A stretch of 64,000 bases of DNA from Chitinophagales bacterium (lineage in GTDB: Bacteria; Bacteroidota; Bacteroidia; Chitinophagales; CAIOSU01). The stretch is taken from positions 32,859 to 96,858 of the forward strand of contig JBBDNB010000028.1 of assembly GCA_040877935.1 (NCBI GenBank). Direction: 5' to 3'. A program made the translations under genes and the position numbers. Shown here piece by piece: positions 35,111-45,380 of this stretch; position 1 is the first letter of the stretch, and each line of letters begins with the position of its first letter. Under the pieces are notes generated by a model. That model made no database searches. It saw only the letters and a program-made list of their open reading frames with translations, and was not told the origin of the DNA.

Positions 35111-35719
35111 CTATAGCCTTCCATGCTCTACTCCTAATTTTTGATACAAGTTACTATGTTCTAGTGGCCAAATCTTCCCAGGCTCCATTTTTGGCAATTT
35201 CAAATTTTCCATACTTACCCGAATCAAGCGCAGACAGGGAAATCCCACGGCAGCGCACATTTTCCGCACCTGCCGGTTTTTGCCTTCTGTCAATGTAATT
35301 TCAATCCATGAAGTGGGAATGTTTTTGCGGAATCGAACCGGAGGATTGCGCTCAGGAACCTGCGGGGTCTCAATAATTCTTGCTTTACTAGCTTTGCATT
35401 TATAATCCTTCTTATTGATTCGGATGACGGGCCCTTTTTCCAGGGCACTGATCGCTTTTTGGTCGATTTGTCCCTCTACCTGTGCCCAGTAAGTTCGAGC
35501 ATGTTCATTTTCTGGATTTAAGAATTTGAAATTCAATGCCTTGTCATTGCTCAACAAAAGCAGCCCCTCACTATCTGCATCCAATCGACCAATGGGATAT
35601 ACGTCTTTCTCTACATTGAAAAAATCCTTGAGTGTAGATTTATCGGACTGAAAAGCAGGCGTGAATTGGGTAACGCAATTGAAAGGTTTGTATGCTATAT
35701 AATACTTGAATTTGGACAT
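35111..35719 (-). CDS. rRNA pseudouridine synthase, RsuA/RluE type
   Basis: A 202-residue pseudouridine synthase of the RsuA/RluB/E/F family. The catalytic motif GRLDADSEGLLLLSND contains the Asp at residue 47, and EGKNRQVRKMCAAVGFPCLRLIRV matches the C-terminal signature. It lacks an S4 domain and is short, like RluE, which modifies 23S rRNA. Single gene, convergent with the antitoxin gene. Confidence 0.88.
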   Translation of the reverse strand: MSKFKYYIAYKPFNCVTQFTPAFQSDKSTLKDFFNVEKDVYPIGRLDADSEGLLLLSNDKALNFKFLNPENEHARTYWAQVEGQIDQKAISALEKGPVIRINKKDYKCKASKARIIETPQVPERNPPVRFRKNIPTSWIEITLTEGKNRQVRKMCAAVGFPCLRLIRVSMENLKLPKMEPGKIWPLEHSNLYQKLGVEHGRL

Positions 35720-35936
35720 GTCTGGAAATCAGTAAAGTTTATTCAAAACCCAAAAATAAGCATTCAAAAAAGCATTGCATCTCCAAAGCTGCACCAACCC
35801 CTTACAAATAAATCCGGCATAATAACCCCCAACTATGCTGCTTCTAAAGCGTATAGCAGTTGAGAATTAACGTTTATTCAGCAACTTCTCACAACCCGAT
35901 GCGTAAAACACGGTAGGTAATTTATAAGCTATTGTT

Positions 35937-38900
35937 ATGAATACTATAATTACATACCGCGAATTATGGAAGGTTGCCAGGTTTAAGTACTTATTCCTGC
36001 TGCCTTTTCTGCTTTTATTCTCTTTTGATTCAATGGCACAAAGCGGTAATTGTGATCCAACTACTCCATTTTATGTGATCAACCTTGATGGCGACCCCAA
36101 CGGAACTTACATTTCTCCCCAGGACAGCAGAAAAGGCAATTGTTGTAATACTAATTTCCCTGACAGGTGTATTGAATTTGAGATCACCCTTGACCAGGCC
36201 GCAGTGGGGATTATGTTTGACCTGTATTCAGGAGCTGTACCACAGGGGGCTATGTATTATCAAATCAATTGCGGGCCACTGGTTCCCGTGGGAAATTTTA
36301 TTTGTCTTTCAGGCCCCGGCCCTCACACCCTTACTTTTTGTAAACCGGGAAACAACCCCAATCGATATTTTATCCAATCGCTTGAGGCTGCCTATGCTGT
36401 GCCTAAGGATTCGGTAAGAATAGGTTGTACCACCGACATAACAATCAGTGGATTCATTGAATCCTCTATCCAATGGAATGATGTAACGGGTGATACTGTG
36501 GTTTGGGATTCTTTGTTATCATGTACCACGGGATGTTCCAATACCAGTTTTTCACCTGTAGATGGAACACCGGATGTTCTCAATTACCAGGTTTGCGGTT
36601 ATGTAAGCGACTCTATTTGTGACAATATGAAATGGGTTTGCGATACAGTGGAAGTCAGTGTTTTTCCTGAATTGCAAGTGCCTCCACAAGACACGGTTTA
36701 CTACTGTATCACCGATGGAGGTACTACAATCCATGCCAATGCATATGGCGGGTTTGGAAATTTAGATTATTACTGGTTCGACAGCAATGGAAATTTACTT
36801 TCAAGTGCAGATTCTTACTTTGCAAACCAACCCGGAGTCTACACCCTGGAAATAAGGGATGACCTGTATCCAAATTGCCCGGCAGATATTCAGGAAATCC
36901 GATTGATACCGGAGCAACCTGCAACTGTAGATGCCGGCCCAGATACTTTGCTTTGTTCGCAAACTTCAGCAATTGAAATTGAATTAAACGGGACTTATCA
37001 GAATGCTCCCGGAGCATATTGGTCTGGAGGAAACGGAAGCTGGGCGTTTGGAGATTCGGTTATGAACAATAGTTATTCTCCTACGGCACAGGAAATTTCG
37101 GATAACAATTTGGTTTTGACACTCACTACAATGACAAACAGGGCTTGTCCTTCAGTTTCAGATACTAAAATAATTCAATTCAGCAATCCGCCCGAAATTG
37201 TAATTGACAATGTATCTCACATCACATGCAACGGAGCCAATGACGGAGCCATGCAGACAAGTACATCACTGGGAATAGCACCTTATACTTATTTGTGGAC
37301 AAATGGTCAAACAAGTGAAGATGCGAGTGGACTGGCAGCGGGCACACACATTGTGGAAGTCACTGATTCTATTGGTTGTACAGCTACCGACAGTGCGGAA
37401 ATATTAGAGCCAGACCCAATGACAATGTCACTGTTTCCCCAAGACTTACAATGTGGAGGTGACTCAAGCGGTTCGCTTCAATCAACTGTGAACGGAGGTA
37501 TTCCTCCATACAGCTATCAATGGTCAAATGGTGCCGCTACTTCAGATATTGCTAACCTGGCAGCAGGTTATCATTCACTTACAGTAAGTGATGCCTACGG
37601 TTGTGAAATTGAAGATTCAGCTTATGTAGATGAACCCAATCCGATAATTGTACAGGAAAATCTCAGGGACATCTCATGCAAAGGCTTTTCCGATGGAGAA
37701 ATCAGCGTGAGTGTAAGTGGAGGTTTTGTTCCATACACCTACGAATGGTCAAATGGAGCAACAAATGTAAATTCTATTGATAGTCTTATTGCAGATGATT
37801 ATTCATTAACTGTGACTGACCCTTCAGGATGCCAGGTTATTGAGGATTACACTTTAATTGAAGCTCCTACTCTTTTGGACACTGTAATATTTGAAAATAT
37901 CACCTGTTTTGGCGACAGCGATGGTTCTATAGAAGTTTCTGCTTCAGGCGGTACTCCACCTTATACTTTCCTGTGGTCTTCGGGCAATACCAGTACTATT
38001 GAAAGTAATTTAAGCGCAGGAGTTTATGATATCACCATTACCGATGACAACAACTGTATCAATGAAACAGGAATAGAGCTGATTCAACCGGATTCATTTA
38101 CTATAGTATGGAATTTAAGCAATGTAAGTTGTTACAACGGATCTGATGGTGAACTTAATCCTGCTGTTACAGGTGGAACCCCTCCTTACCAATACCAGTG
38201 GTCAACAGGAAGCACACAGGATTCGATACAGGGCTTGACAGAAGGAAATTACTCATTAACAATTACTGATGATCACGGCTGTATCTTTATTGCAGATACA
38301 AGCATCACCCAGCCCGATAGCCTTATCATTTCACTTAGTGCCACAGATATAAGCTGTTATGGAGGAAATGACGGGACAATTACTGTCACAGCCCAGGGAG
38401 GAACCACTCCTTATGCTTTCCAATGGTCAAACGGCAGCAATTCCCAAAACCTGCAGGATTTAACAGCCGGAATATACTCCGTTACCCTAACAGATACCAA
38501 TGGTTGTAATATCATTGCCAATATTGAGCTTTTCCAACCGGACAGCTTATCACTCAGTATTTCAAAAACAGATATTTCATGCTATGAAGCGAATGACGGA
38601 AATATCAGCCTGGATGTTTCAGGTGGGACTCCTGCTTACAGTTACCAATGGAATATTGCCGGTACAAATGATTCAGTTTTAGCATTGAGTGCAGGCTGGT
38701 ATTCATTTACAGTAAGCGACCAGATGAATTGTGAAATATCCGATAGTATAGAAATCACACAACCCGATTCGCTGCAAATCAGTATGGATGGAACTCATTT
38801 GCTTTGTCCGGGAATGACAGACGGACAAGCCTATCCTGAATTGTCGGGAGGAACACGACCTTATAGCTACTCCTGGGACAATGGCAGTACAGATTCGTTG

Positions 38901-41141
38901 AACAGCAATCTTGCGCAGGGTACATATAACCTTATTGTTAGCGATGCCAATAATTGTGAAATTACAGGAAGCCATACCATCAATGAAATGACCATTGATT
39001 TGGCTCAATCAGACAGTGGTGCCTGTGTATATGAATTGATCATACTGGAAGCTGCTTCACAAAATGATACAGCAATAACAAGCTGGACCTGGGATGTGAA
39101 TGGCGAAGAAACCTTAAAAGGCCCTGTTGCGCATGTTGCCTTTGATACAAGTGGTATTAAGACTGTTCAACTGATTACCCACACAAGCATGGGCTGTATT
39201 GACACTTCAGAAATAGAACTGACCATTCATCCGCAACCGGTATTAAGCCACAGTAATGATACATTGGTCTGCCCTGGTGCATCTGTAGAATTGTGGGCAA
39301 GTGGAGCTTCCGACTATCTCTGGGAAATGGACAGCGTTACCGCTGCCAGTTATGTTACAACACCTACCGAAACTACAATTCATTCAATCACAGGATACAG
39401 TTCCTTTGGCTGTATTACAACCGAATGGGTACAGATAGATCTTTCACCAACCCCCAACCCCAACCTGGGGCCCGACACCAGTTTATGCCTGGGAGCCACA
39501 CTCCCACTTGATGCTGGAATCTGGGATACCTATACCTGGCACCGAGGCGATAGTCTAAGCTGTACCAATTGTCAGTCACCACAATCAGTGCCACAATCTA
39601 CCGGCACTTATATAGTAGAGGTTGCCAATGTTCACGGATGTATTGGTTTTGATACACTCAATGTAGTTATTAATCCTACTCCGGGAGGAATCAATGCACA
39701 ATCATCAGAAGCCTGTGAAAGTGTGGAATTAACACTTGAGGCTGAACCGGGACATCCGGGTTACCAGTGGTCTCCTGATTCCTTGATCTCAAATGCAGAC
39801 CAACAAACCATTCAGGTGACACTTACTGATAACACCAGGTTTTATCTGGAAACTACCAATCAGTTCGGATGTGTTACAATTGATTCTATTGATATTACTG
39901 TGCACAAAGCTCCGGAAAGGTCTTTCAGTGATAATTTCACAGCATGTCCAGGAGATACCACTATTGTCACTCTTCCCAATGAAAACTTGAGCACATTTTG
40001 GTTGCCTCAACAAGGTCTTTACAGAACCAATGAAGGCAATTTGATGACCATGCCTGACACTTTCAGGAGAATATATTTATTATCTGTAGATACCAACCAA
40101 TGCGCCTATATTGATACACTCGATATAAATGTACATGAATTGCCGAGAACCACTTTGCGCGATCAAACTGTGTTTTGCGAAGGTTCTGATGTAAAGCTCC
40201 CATTGATAAGCACAACTAATGTAACTTATTCCTGGAGTCCATCTTATAATCTTAATAATCCTTCAATAATGCAGCCTACAGCAGAAAATGTTGTAAAAGA
40301 AGAAACATATATTGTTACAGTAACTTCTATTGACAGCTGTACTGTTAAAGATTCCATTCGTTTAAGTTTAGTTGATAGTGTAGGTATTCGAAAACAAACA
40401 GATCTTAGTGTCTGCCGAGGTGAAGAAATAAGTATAGGTGCACCTGCCGATTCCAACGGATTAGAAGAAGTAGATTACACCTGGTATGATAGTAGAGGAA
40501 GAATATTTTCCAGAGCGGACACTTTACATCTTTCACCACAGGAAGCAGTGACCTTTAAGCTAATTGCAGAAAGTGAAAATTGTAGGCCAGACACAGCAAA
40601 TTTCAATGTATATGTGCAAGATGCCAGTCATGTAAGAGCTGGGGAAAATATTAGAGTGTTAAGTGGTGAAGACGTCACTCTTGAGGCGGAAGGTAGTTCG
40701 AATGCTACTTTTGCCTGGTTTACAAAAAATGAGCTTATATGCGATTCGTGCTCATCTATCAGCTTTGAAGCCTTCAACACACAACACTATCTAGTAACTT
40801 CAACTGAACCGAATGGCTGTAAAAGCATGGACTCGGTAATGGTTAAAATATACACAACCTGCAAAGATGAAGTCTATGTACCCAATACATTTACTCCTAA
40901 CAAAGATGGATTTAATGATAAATTCTACCTTCGATCCCATGCTCCTTTGGAAATCAAACACTTCAGAATATTTGATCGATGGGGCAAACTGGTGTTTGAA
41001 ACCAATAGCTCTTATCAGGGCTGGGATGGAATGCTTAACAATACTGCTGCTCAAATTGGGGTTTACACCTACTATGCAGAATTGGTTTGTCCAAATGGCT
41101 TCCAGGAAATGGTAAAAGGAAATGTTACACTGTTGCGATAA
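35937..41141 (+). CDS. Giant SprB-repeat adhesin with gliding-type C-terminus
   Basis: A 1734-residue surface protein. After a signal peptide (ends SMAQ), an N-terminal region of about 400 residues, then eight SprB repeats of about 70 residues between residues 425 and 1015 (pattern ITCNGANDG...PYTYLWTNG...DSIGCTAT), a PKD-like domain (SWTWDVNGEETLKGPVAHV) and further Ig-like units. The C-terminus VYVPNTFTPNKDGFNDKFYL...FDRWGKLVFETNSSYQGWDG is the CHU_C/gliding-motility domain, a type B T9SS sorting signal. Likely a mobile or static cell-surface adhesin. Confidence 0.9.
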   Translation: MNTIITYRELWKVARFKYLFLLPFLLLFSFDSMAQSGNCDPTTPFYVINLDGDPNGTYISPQDSRKGNCCNTNFPDRCIEFEITLDQAAVGIMFDLYSGAVPQGAMYYQINCGPLVPVGNFICLSGPGPHTLTFCKPGNNPNRYFIQSLEAAYAVPKDSVRIGCTTDITISGFIESSIQWNDVTGDTVVWDSLLSCTTGCSNTSFSPVDGTPDVLNYQVCGYVSDSICDNMKWVCDTVEVSVFPELQVPPQDTVYYCITDGGTTIHANAYGGFGNLDYYWFDSNGNLLSSADSYFANQPGVYTLEIRDDLYPNCPADIQEIRLIPEQPATVDAGPDTLLCSQTSAIEIELNGTYQNAPGAYWSGGNGSWAFGDSVMNNSYSPTAQEISDNNLVLTLTTMTNRACPSVSDTKIIQFSNPPEIVIDNVSHITCNGANDGAMQTSTSLGIAPYTYLWTNGQTSEDASGLAAGTHIVEVTDSIGCTATDSAEILEPDPMTMSLFPQDLQCGGDSSGSLQSTVNGGIPPYSYQWSNGAATSDIANLAAGYHSLTVSDAYGCEIEDSAYVDEPNPIIVQENLRDISCKGFSDGEISVSVSGGFVPYTYEWSNGATNVNSIDSLIADDYSLTVTDPSGCQVIEDYTLIEAPTLLDTVIFENITCFGDSDGSIEVSASGGTPPYTFLWSSGNTSTIESNLSAGVYDITITDDNNCINETGIELIQPDSFTIVWNLSNVSCYNGSDGELNPAVTGGTPPYQYQWSTGSTQDSIQGLTEGNYSLTITDDHGCIFIADTSITQPDSLIISLSATDISCYGGNDGTITVTAQGGTTPYAFQWSNGSNSQNLQDLTAGIYSVTLTDTNGCNIIANIELFQPDSLSLSISKTDISCYEANDGNISLDVSGGTPAYSYQWNIAGTNDSVLALSAGWYSFTVSDQMNCEISDSIEITQPDSLQISMDGTHLLCPGMTDGQAYPELSGGTRPYSYSWDNGSTDSLNSNLAQGTYNLIVSDANNCEITGSHTINEMTIDLAQSDSGACVYELIILEAASQNDTAITSWTWDVNGEETLKGPVAHVAFDTSGIKTVQLITHTSMGCIDTSEIELTIHPQPVLSHSNDTLVCPGASVELWASGASDYLWEMDSVTAASYVTTPTETTIHSITGYSSFGCITTEWVQIDLSPTPNPNLGPDTSLCLGATLPLDAGIWDTYTWHRGDSLSCTNCQSPQSVPQSTGTYIVEVANVHGCIGFDTLNVVINPTPGGINAQSSEACESVELTLEAEPGHPGYQWSPDSLISNADQQTIQVTLTDNTRFYLETTNQFGCVTIDSIDITVHKAPERSFSDNFTACPGDTTIVTLPNENLSTFWLPQQGLYRTNEGNLMTMPDTFRRIYLLSVDTNQCAYIDTLDINVHELPRTTLRDQTVFCEGSDVKLPLISTTNVTYSWSPSYNLNNPSIMQPTAENVVKEETYIVTVTSIDSCTVKDSIRLSLVDSVGIRKQTDLSVCRGEEISIGAPADSNGLEEVDYTWYDSRGRIFSRADTLHLSPQEAVTFKLIAESENCRPDTANFNVYVQDASHVRAGENIRVLSGEDVTLEAEGSSNATFAWFTKNELICDSCSSISFEAFNTQHYLVTSTEPNGCKSMDSVMVKIYTTCKDEVYVPNTFTPNKDGFNDKFYLRSHAPLEIKHFRIFDRWGKLVFETNSSYQGWDGMLNNTAAQIGVYTYYAELVCPNGFQEMVKGNVTLLR

Positions 41142-41207
41142 ATAAAATTTTATTGAGTTTTTCTTTAGAAGTATTGAACACATTTAATTCAAATTTGTCT
41201 CTCAATA

Positions 41208-41609
41208 ATGGGACATATAATTCACTACTTTCTGACTGCTCTTATTTTTTTCGCCATTGATATTCTTTGGCTTGGATTCATTGGACAACCTGTTTACAAA
41301 AAGTACCTCGGCCACCTGATGGCTCCTGAAGTAAATTGGCTTTCGGCAATAATTTTCTACCTGCTCTTTATTTTCGGCATATTGATTTTCGCAGTATACC
41401 CGGCAATTGGTCAGCAAAGCCTTAAATACGCAGCTTCTTATGGAGCGCTTTTTGGTTTTTTTACCTATATGACTTACGAGCTTACCAACCACGCAGTGAT
41501 TAAGGATTGGCCACTCGGCATTGTTCCAATCGATATAATCTGGGGCACTGTTTTGTCCTGTGCCGTAGCAATTGGCAGCTACTATGTGGCAGTTTGGTTA
41601 AAGCTGTAA
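41208..41609 (+). CDS. DUF2177 family membrane protein
   Basis: A 133-residue protein with four membrane helices matching DUF2177: FFAIDILWLGFIGQPVYKKYL at the start, AIIFYLLFIFGILIFAVYP, GALFGFFTYMTYELTNHAVI, and the closing DIIWGTVLSCAVAIGSYYV. The function of the family is not known. Its stop is 2 bp from the end of the opposing 7TM-HD gene. Confidence 0.85.
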   Translation: MGHIIHYFLTALIFFAIDILWLGFIGQPVYKKYLGHLMAPEVNWLSAIIFYLLFIFGILIFAVYPAIGQQSLKYAASYGALFGFFTYMTYELTNHAVIKDWPLGIVPIDIIWGTVLSCAVAIGSYYVAVWLKL

Positions 41610-41610
41610 T

Positions 41611-43710
41611 TTATTCCGGATAAGCTATCCTTACATGATAAATGCTATTGAGCATTTTTTTAAGCACTTTTTTTATGCGGGTAATATCTTTAAATGTGAT
41701 GTCTGAATTGATAAATTGATCCTGATCCATTTTGGATTGAATCAATTTGTCCACAAGATTTTCTATGTCTTCACTACTTGGGTTTTTCAGACTTCTGGAA
41801 GCAGCTTCAACAGTATCTGCCATCATCAGTATAGCTGTTTCTTTAGAATATGGCAAAGGGCCGGGATATGTAAATTCTCCTTCTGCAACTTCCTTATCTG
41901 GAAACCTTTTTATAAAAGAGCGATAAAAGTATTCTACCCTTGTGGTTCCGTGATGTGTCCTAATAAAATCAATCAGCATATCCGGTAATTTTTCTTTCTT
42001 AGCCCGTTCTATACCTTTTTTTACATGATTAATGATAATCGTTGCGCTTTCATCAAATTCCAGATCGTCATGCGGATTAATGCCCCCCTGTTGATTTTCT
42101 ATAAAATATAAGGGCTGGTACATTTTTCCAATATCGTGATACAATGCGCCTATTTTAACAAGCATACTATTGGCCCCAACTTCCGAAGCTGCAGCTTCTG
42201 CAAGATTGGCTACCTGCAGCGAATGATTAAAGCTACCCGGTGCTTTCAGAGAAAGCTCCTTTAGCAGCGGTTTGTTAATATCGGAATATTCGAGTAGGGT
42301 AATTTCAGAAACAAAGCCAAACAATTTTTCAAATACCGGAATAAGCGGATAGGCCAATAGCGTTAGCAAAACATTAAGTGCCAACCAACCAAAATTGGCA
42401 TAATTAAAATTGTCAAAACTCCCCTCCTGCACAATTGTGATTGCAAAATAGGCAGAGAAATAAGCCAGTAAAATAAAGCCGTTTGACAGGAAAAACTGAG
42501 ACCAATAGTGCGCCTTAATACTGGTGTAAATTGCCACCATGCCGGCTATAGTTTGTAAAAACAAAAACTCAACACCCTGTGGTACTACAAATGACGAGAG
42601 CAAAACAAGAGTGATATGTGCATGAAATGCCACCCGAGCACCAAAGAAAGTGCGCAATACAATGGCAATTATACAAAATGGGATGGCATATATTATTGGC
42701 AAATCGGTTTCTACTACTTTGCTCAGCACCAAAGTCATCAGTACAATAAGAGAAATTATAAAAAGTAACTTTCTTACACTTTCAAAAACATCATTTGAGA
42801 ATATACGCAGGAAGAAAGTGAACACAATCAGTATAATAGCTACAAGCAAAATATTACCAAAGAACACTACCTGGCTTTTTTTCAGCCCGATCACTCTTTT
42901 TTCATACTCATTTTTAAATGAATTGAGTACCTGTATTTTTGCAGGTGTTACAATGGCTCCTTTGGAAATAATCATCTCTCCTTCCTGAATCATTCCACGC
43001 GTAAGGGATATTTCATCTAATGCTTCCTGTTGAAAACGCTTTGTCAGTTCAGCATCATAAAAAACATTGTGGCTAATTACATTTTTGAGAATTGGCATTA
43101 GAAAATCCTGGTTTAAGGAGTTATTCTGTTTAATGCTTTTGTTCAATTTCTCATAAGCTTCTTGTACCGTATAAAAATCAGATAATTTTTTCCGTTCTGC
43201 CCTGTTGTCATCAAGCAACAGGTTGATGTTTTTGTCTTTTGAATATTCGCGGTGTTCCGAGGCCAATTGAATGATCCCCTTGCTAAATATGTCATTTAGC
43301 AATCGCAATGCTCCAAAGTAATTAACTGCTGTATCATTCCGCTGATGAAAAACAGAATCACTTATCTGTCCAAATCCTGTATTGCTTTTTTTGTACAGCT
43401 CTGTAAAAATTTCTTTTCTTCTTTCCGACACATCTCCGTCAAAGCGATAGTATGGCGCCTGATCTTTTAAGAAAAGTTCCTTTTCAGCTTTCAGCTCTTC
43501 TTCATTTTTCTGAATACCAAAATTGAAAGGAGCTATAAGGTTTTCATACTTCCAGGGTTTGCCCAACTCATAGTCGTATTTGAAATAACCACTTTTTGGA
43601 AAAAAAGCGGAAATCAAAACTACAGCTGCAGCGATAATAGCGTATCGGCTTAGTTCCTGATGCCGGTTGACAATGGCAGAAAAAAAATCGTTAATCTTAC
43701 TTTGCTTCAT
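41611..43710 (-). CDS. 7TM-HD phosphodiesterase (PgpH-like)
   Basis: A 699-residue protein: N-terminal TM helix, extracellular 7TMR-HDED-type domain to about residue 280, seven hydrophobic segments (about 285-470), and a cytoplasmic HD domain near residues 495-610 with HSLQVANLAEAAA, LYHDIGKMYQP and IRTHHGTTRVEYFY. Such proteins hydrolyse cyclic di-AMP. The gene is alone on the minus strand and the following region to 43926 has no gene. Confidence 0.9.
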   Translation of the reverse strand: MKQSKINDFFSAIVNRHQELSRYAIIAAAVVLISAFFPKSGYFKYDYELGKPWKYENLIAPFNFGIQKNEEELKAEKELFLKDQAPYYRFDGDVSERRKEIFTELYKKSNTGFGQISDSVFHQRNDTAVNYFGALRLLNDIFSKGIIQLASEHREYSKDKNINLLLDDNRAERKKLSDFYTVQEAYEKLNKSIKQNNSLNQDFLMPILKNVISHNVFYDAELTKRFQQEALDEISLTRGMIQEGEMIISKGAIVTPAKIQVLNSFKNEYEKRVIGLKKSQVVFFGNILLVAIILIVFTFFLRIFSNDVFESVRKLLFIISLIVLMTLVLSKVVETDLPIIYAIPFCIIAIVLRTFFGARVAFHAHITLVLLSSFVVPQGVEFLFLQTIAGMVAIYTSIKAHYWSQFFLSNGFILLAYFSAYFAITIVQEGSFDNFNYANFGWLALNVLLTLLAYPLIPVFEKLFGFVSEITLLEYSDINKPLLKELSLKAPGSFNHSLQVANLAEAAASEVGANSMLVKIGALYHDIGKMYQPLYFIENQQGGINPHDDLEFDESATIIINHVKKGIERAKKEKLPDMLIDFIRTHHGTTRVEYFYRSFIKRFPDKEVAEGEFTYPGPLPYSKETAILMMADTVEAASRSLKNPSSEDIENLVDKLIQSKMDQDQFINSDITFKDITRIKKVLKKMLNSIYHVRIAYPE

Positions 43711-43925
43711 AAATTAGAGCAGTATCTAAAAACAAGAATCTAAGTTAATCATACCAAAGATAGTAAATATGCCTTGCAGGATTTTAGCAAAGAATAATCT
43801 CTTGTTGATTTGCGTTTTCTATAATTACCAAAGTTAGTTTTTAGCATTTTTTATTAACAAATGAATCTTTGATTTCTTTAGTAAATTTGATTTCATTATG
43901 AAAGTATTTTGTTAAATTTTAGACT

Positions 43926-44594
43926 ATGAAATGGATATACATTGTCAGACATAAACTTATTGCAGCTCTGCTCTTGAGTGTCTTATTAGGCCTTATTCTA
44001 TGGAACAATTTAAATGAAAGCAATAGCATGAAAAAATTAGAGGCCTCTTTCACTTCTATGTATGAAGACAGGCTTATGGTTGAAAGCTATATTTTTCACT
44101 TGTCGGAAAACCTGCATAAAAAAGCCCAATTGCTGGGAAATGCAAAACATTTTAAAATACCCCTGCACACAAATGACAGCCTGCTTTTTATCCAAAATAA
44201 TATTGCAAACCTTTTAACGGCATACGAACAAACCAAGCTCACAAAAAAGGAAGCCCGACTGTTTAAGAATTTAAAAGAAACCATTCATCGTATCAATCTT
44301 GAAAAACAAGAGTTAATTGCTTTTGCAGAAAAACCCGCAAAATTTACAGCAACTCAAATAGCTATTCAACAGAATATTAATAAAGCGCAACACCTACTTT
44401 CCGGACTTTCCGATATACAAGTAAACGAAGGCAGAAATATTAATGAGGCATCTAAAGCTGTATTGTTGGGGAGTTCCAGCAGCTCCCAGTTTGAAAATGC
44501 ATTACTCATTATTGTTGCGCTAATTATTCAGACTTTGATTTTTACTTCAAAAACTACCCTAAAGGAAATCAATCAGAAGTATTGGTTAAACTAA
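43926..44594 (+). CDS. 4HB-type sensor-like membrane protein without output domain
   Basis: A 222-residue protein with TM helices near residues 10-27 and 190-208 flanking an extracytoplasmic helical bundle, matching the four-helix-bundle ligand-binding modules of MCP-type chemoreceptors. There is no HAMP, methyl-accepting or kinase domain, so it would have to act through a partner. It precedes the channel gene by 111 bp. Confidence 0.65.
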   Translation: MKWIYIVRHKLIAALLLSVLLGLILWNNLNESNSMKKLEASFTSMYEDRLMVESYIFHLSENLHKKAQLLGNAKHFKIPLHTNDSLLFIQNNIANLLTAYEQTKLTKKEARLFKNLKETIHRINLEKQELIAFAEKPAKFTATQIAIQQNINKAQHLLSGLSDIQVNEGRNINEASKAVLLGSSSSSQFENALLIIVALIIQTLIFTSKTTLKEINQKYWLN

Positions 44595-44705
44595 ACAGTA
44601 GGGGCTTATTATTAATGTCACCCAAAATAGATTTCTGACTTTGGATTTTCATCAAACATCTTTGAATTTGAAATATTTGTATCTTGAAAATAGAGATAAA
44701 ATCAG

Positions 44706-45377
44706 ATGAAAAAAATTATAAGGAAATTCAGGTCATATTGGCTACAAGACATCAGTTTTATTTCTCTTTTAGCGATGCTGGTTTTTTGCATCTTTATTCT
44801 ACCTACTACCCTAGAAAATTTAGAACACAGTTATCATTTTCTAAACACTATGTTTCTAATCATTTTTTTTGTAGGCATTTGGTCTGCTTCCAATATCAAA
44901 TTGATCTTTATCAGTACAATTCTATTTACAGCAGGCTTGTTTATGAATATGCTGGCTATGAGCAGTTTTGAAAATGATTTTAAGATCACAGAAAGAATTA
45001 TTTACTGTTTAAACACACTGGTATTTATATATATTAACTTTAAATTGCTTTTTAGAAACCAGGAATTTAATTTCAATCGAGTACTGGGAGCAGTCAATGT
45101 ATACTTTCTGATTGCACTTTTAGGTGCCTTTTTGTTTGAATTGATTCACTTGCTATTTGGAAACTCACTTATTGGAGATGTGAATATTACAGGTTCCAAT
45201 AAAGATTTTGCCGATTATATTTATTTCAGCTTTGTAAGCTTAACCACTTTGGGCATAGGCGATATTGTTCCCGCAAATCAGGCGGCAAGAATGCTATCGG
45301 TATTTTTATCTACCATTGGCATTTTGTTTCCGGCAGTAGTAATAGCACGATTGGTTTCTTTAAATAATAAAAAATAA
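44706..45377 (+). CDS. Potassium-channel-like membrane protein
   Basis: A 223-residue protein with about six membrane helices (18-35, 45-62, 64-82, 97-115, 128-150, 195-218) and a pore loop 170-186 with the selectivity filter TTLGIGD (180-186) in the SFVSLTTLGIGDIVPA context of bacterial two-TM-pore channels. The usual filter is TVGYGD/TLGYGD; here the Tyr is Ile. Ion specificity is therefore uncertain. Confidence 0.8.
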   Translation: MKKIIRKFRSYWLQDISFISLLAMLVFCIFILPTTLENLEHSYHFLNTMFLIIFFVGIWSASNIKLIFISTILFTAGLFMNMLAMSSFENDFKITERIIYCLNTLVFIYINFKLLFRNQEFNFNRVLGAVNVYFLIALLGAFLFELIHLLFGNSLIGDVNITGSNKDFADYIYFSFVSLTTLGIGDIVPANQAARMLSVFLSTIGILFPAVVIARLVSLNNKK

Positions 45378-45380
45378 TTC

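Noticed and set aside
36200..41141. SprB repeats taken as several genes
   Set aside because: One continuous frame spans signal peptide, repeats and the gliding-type C-terminal domain.
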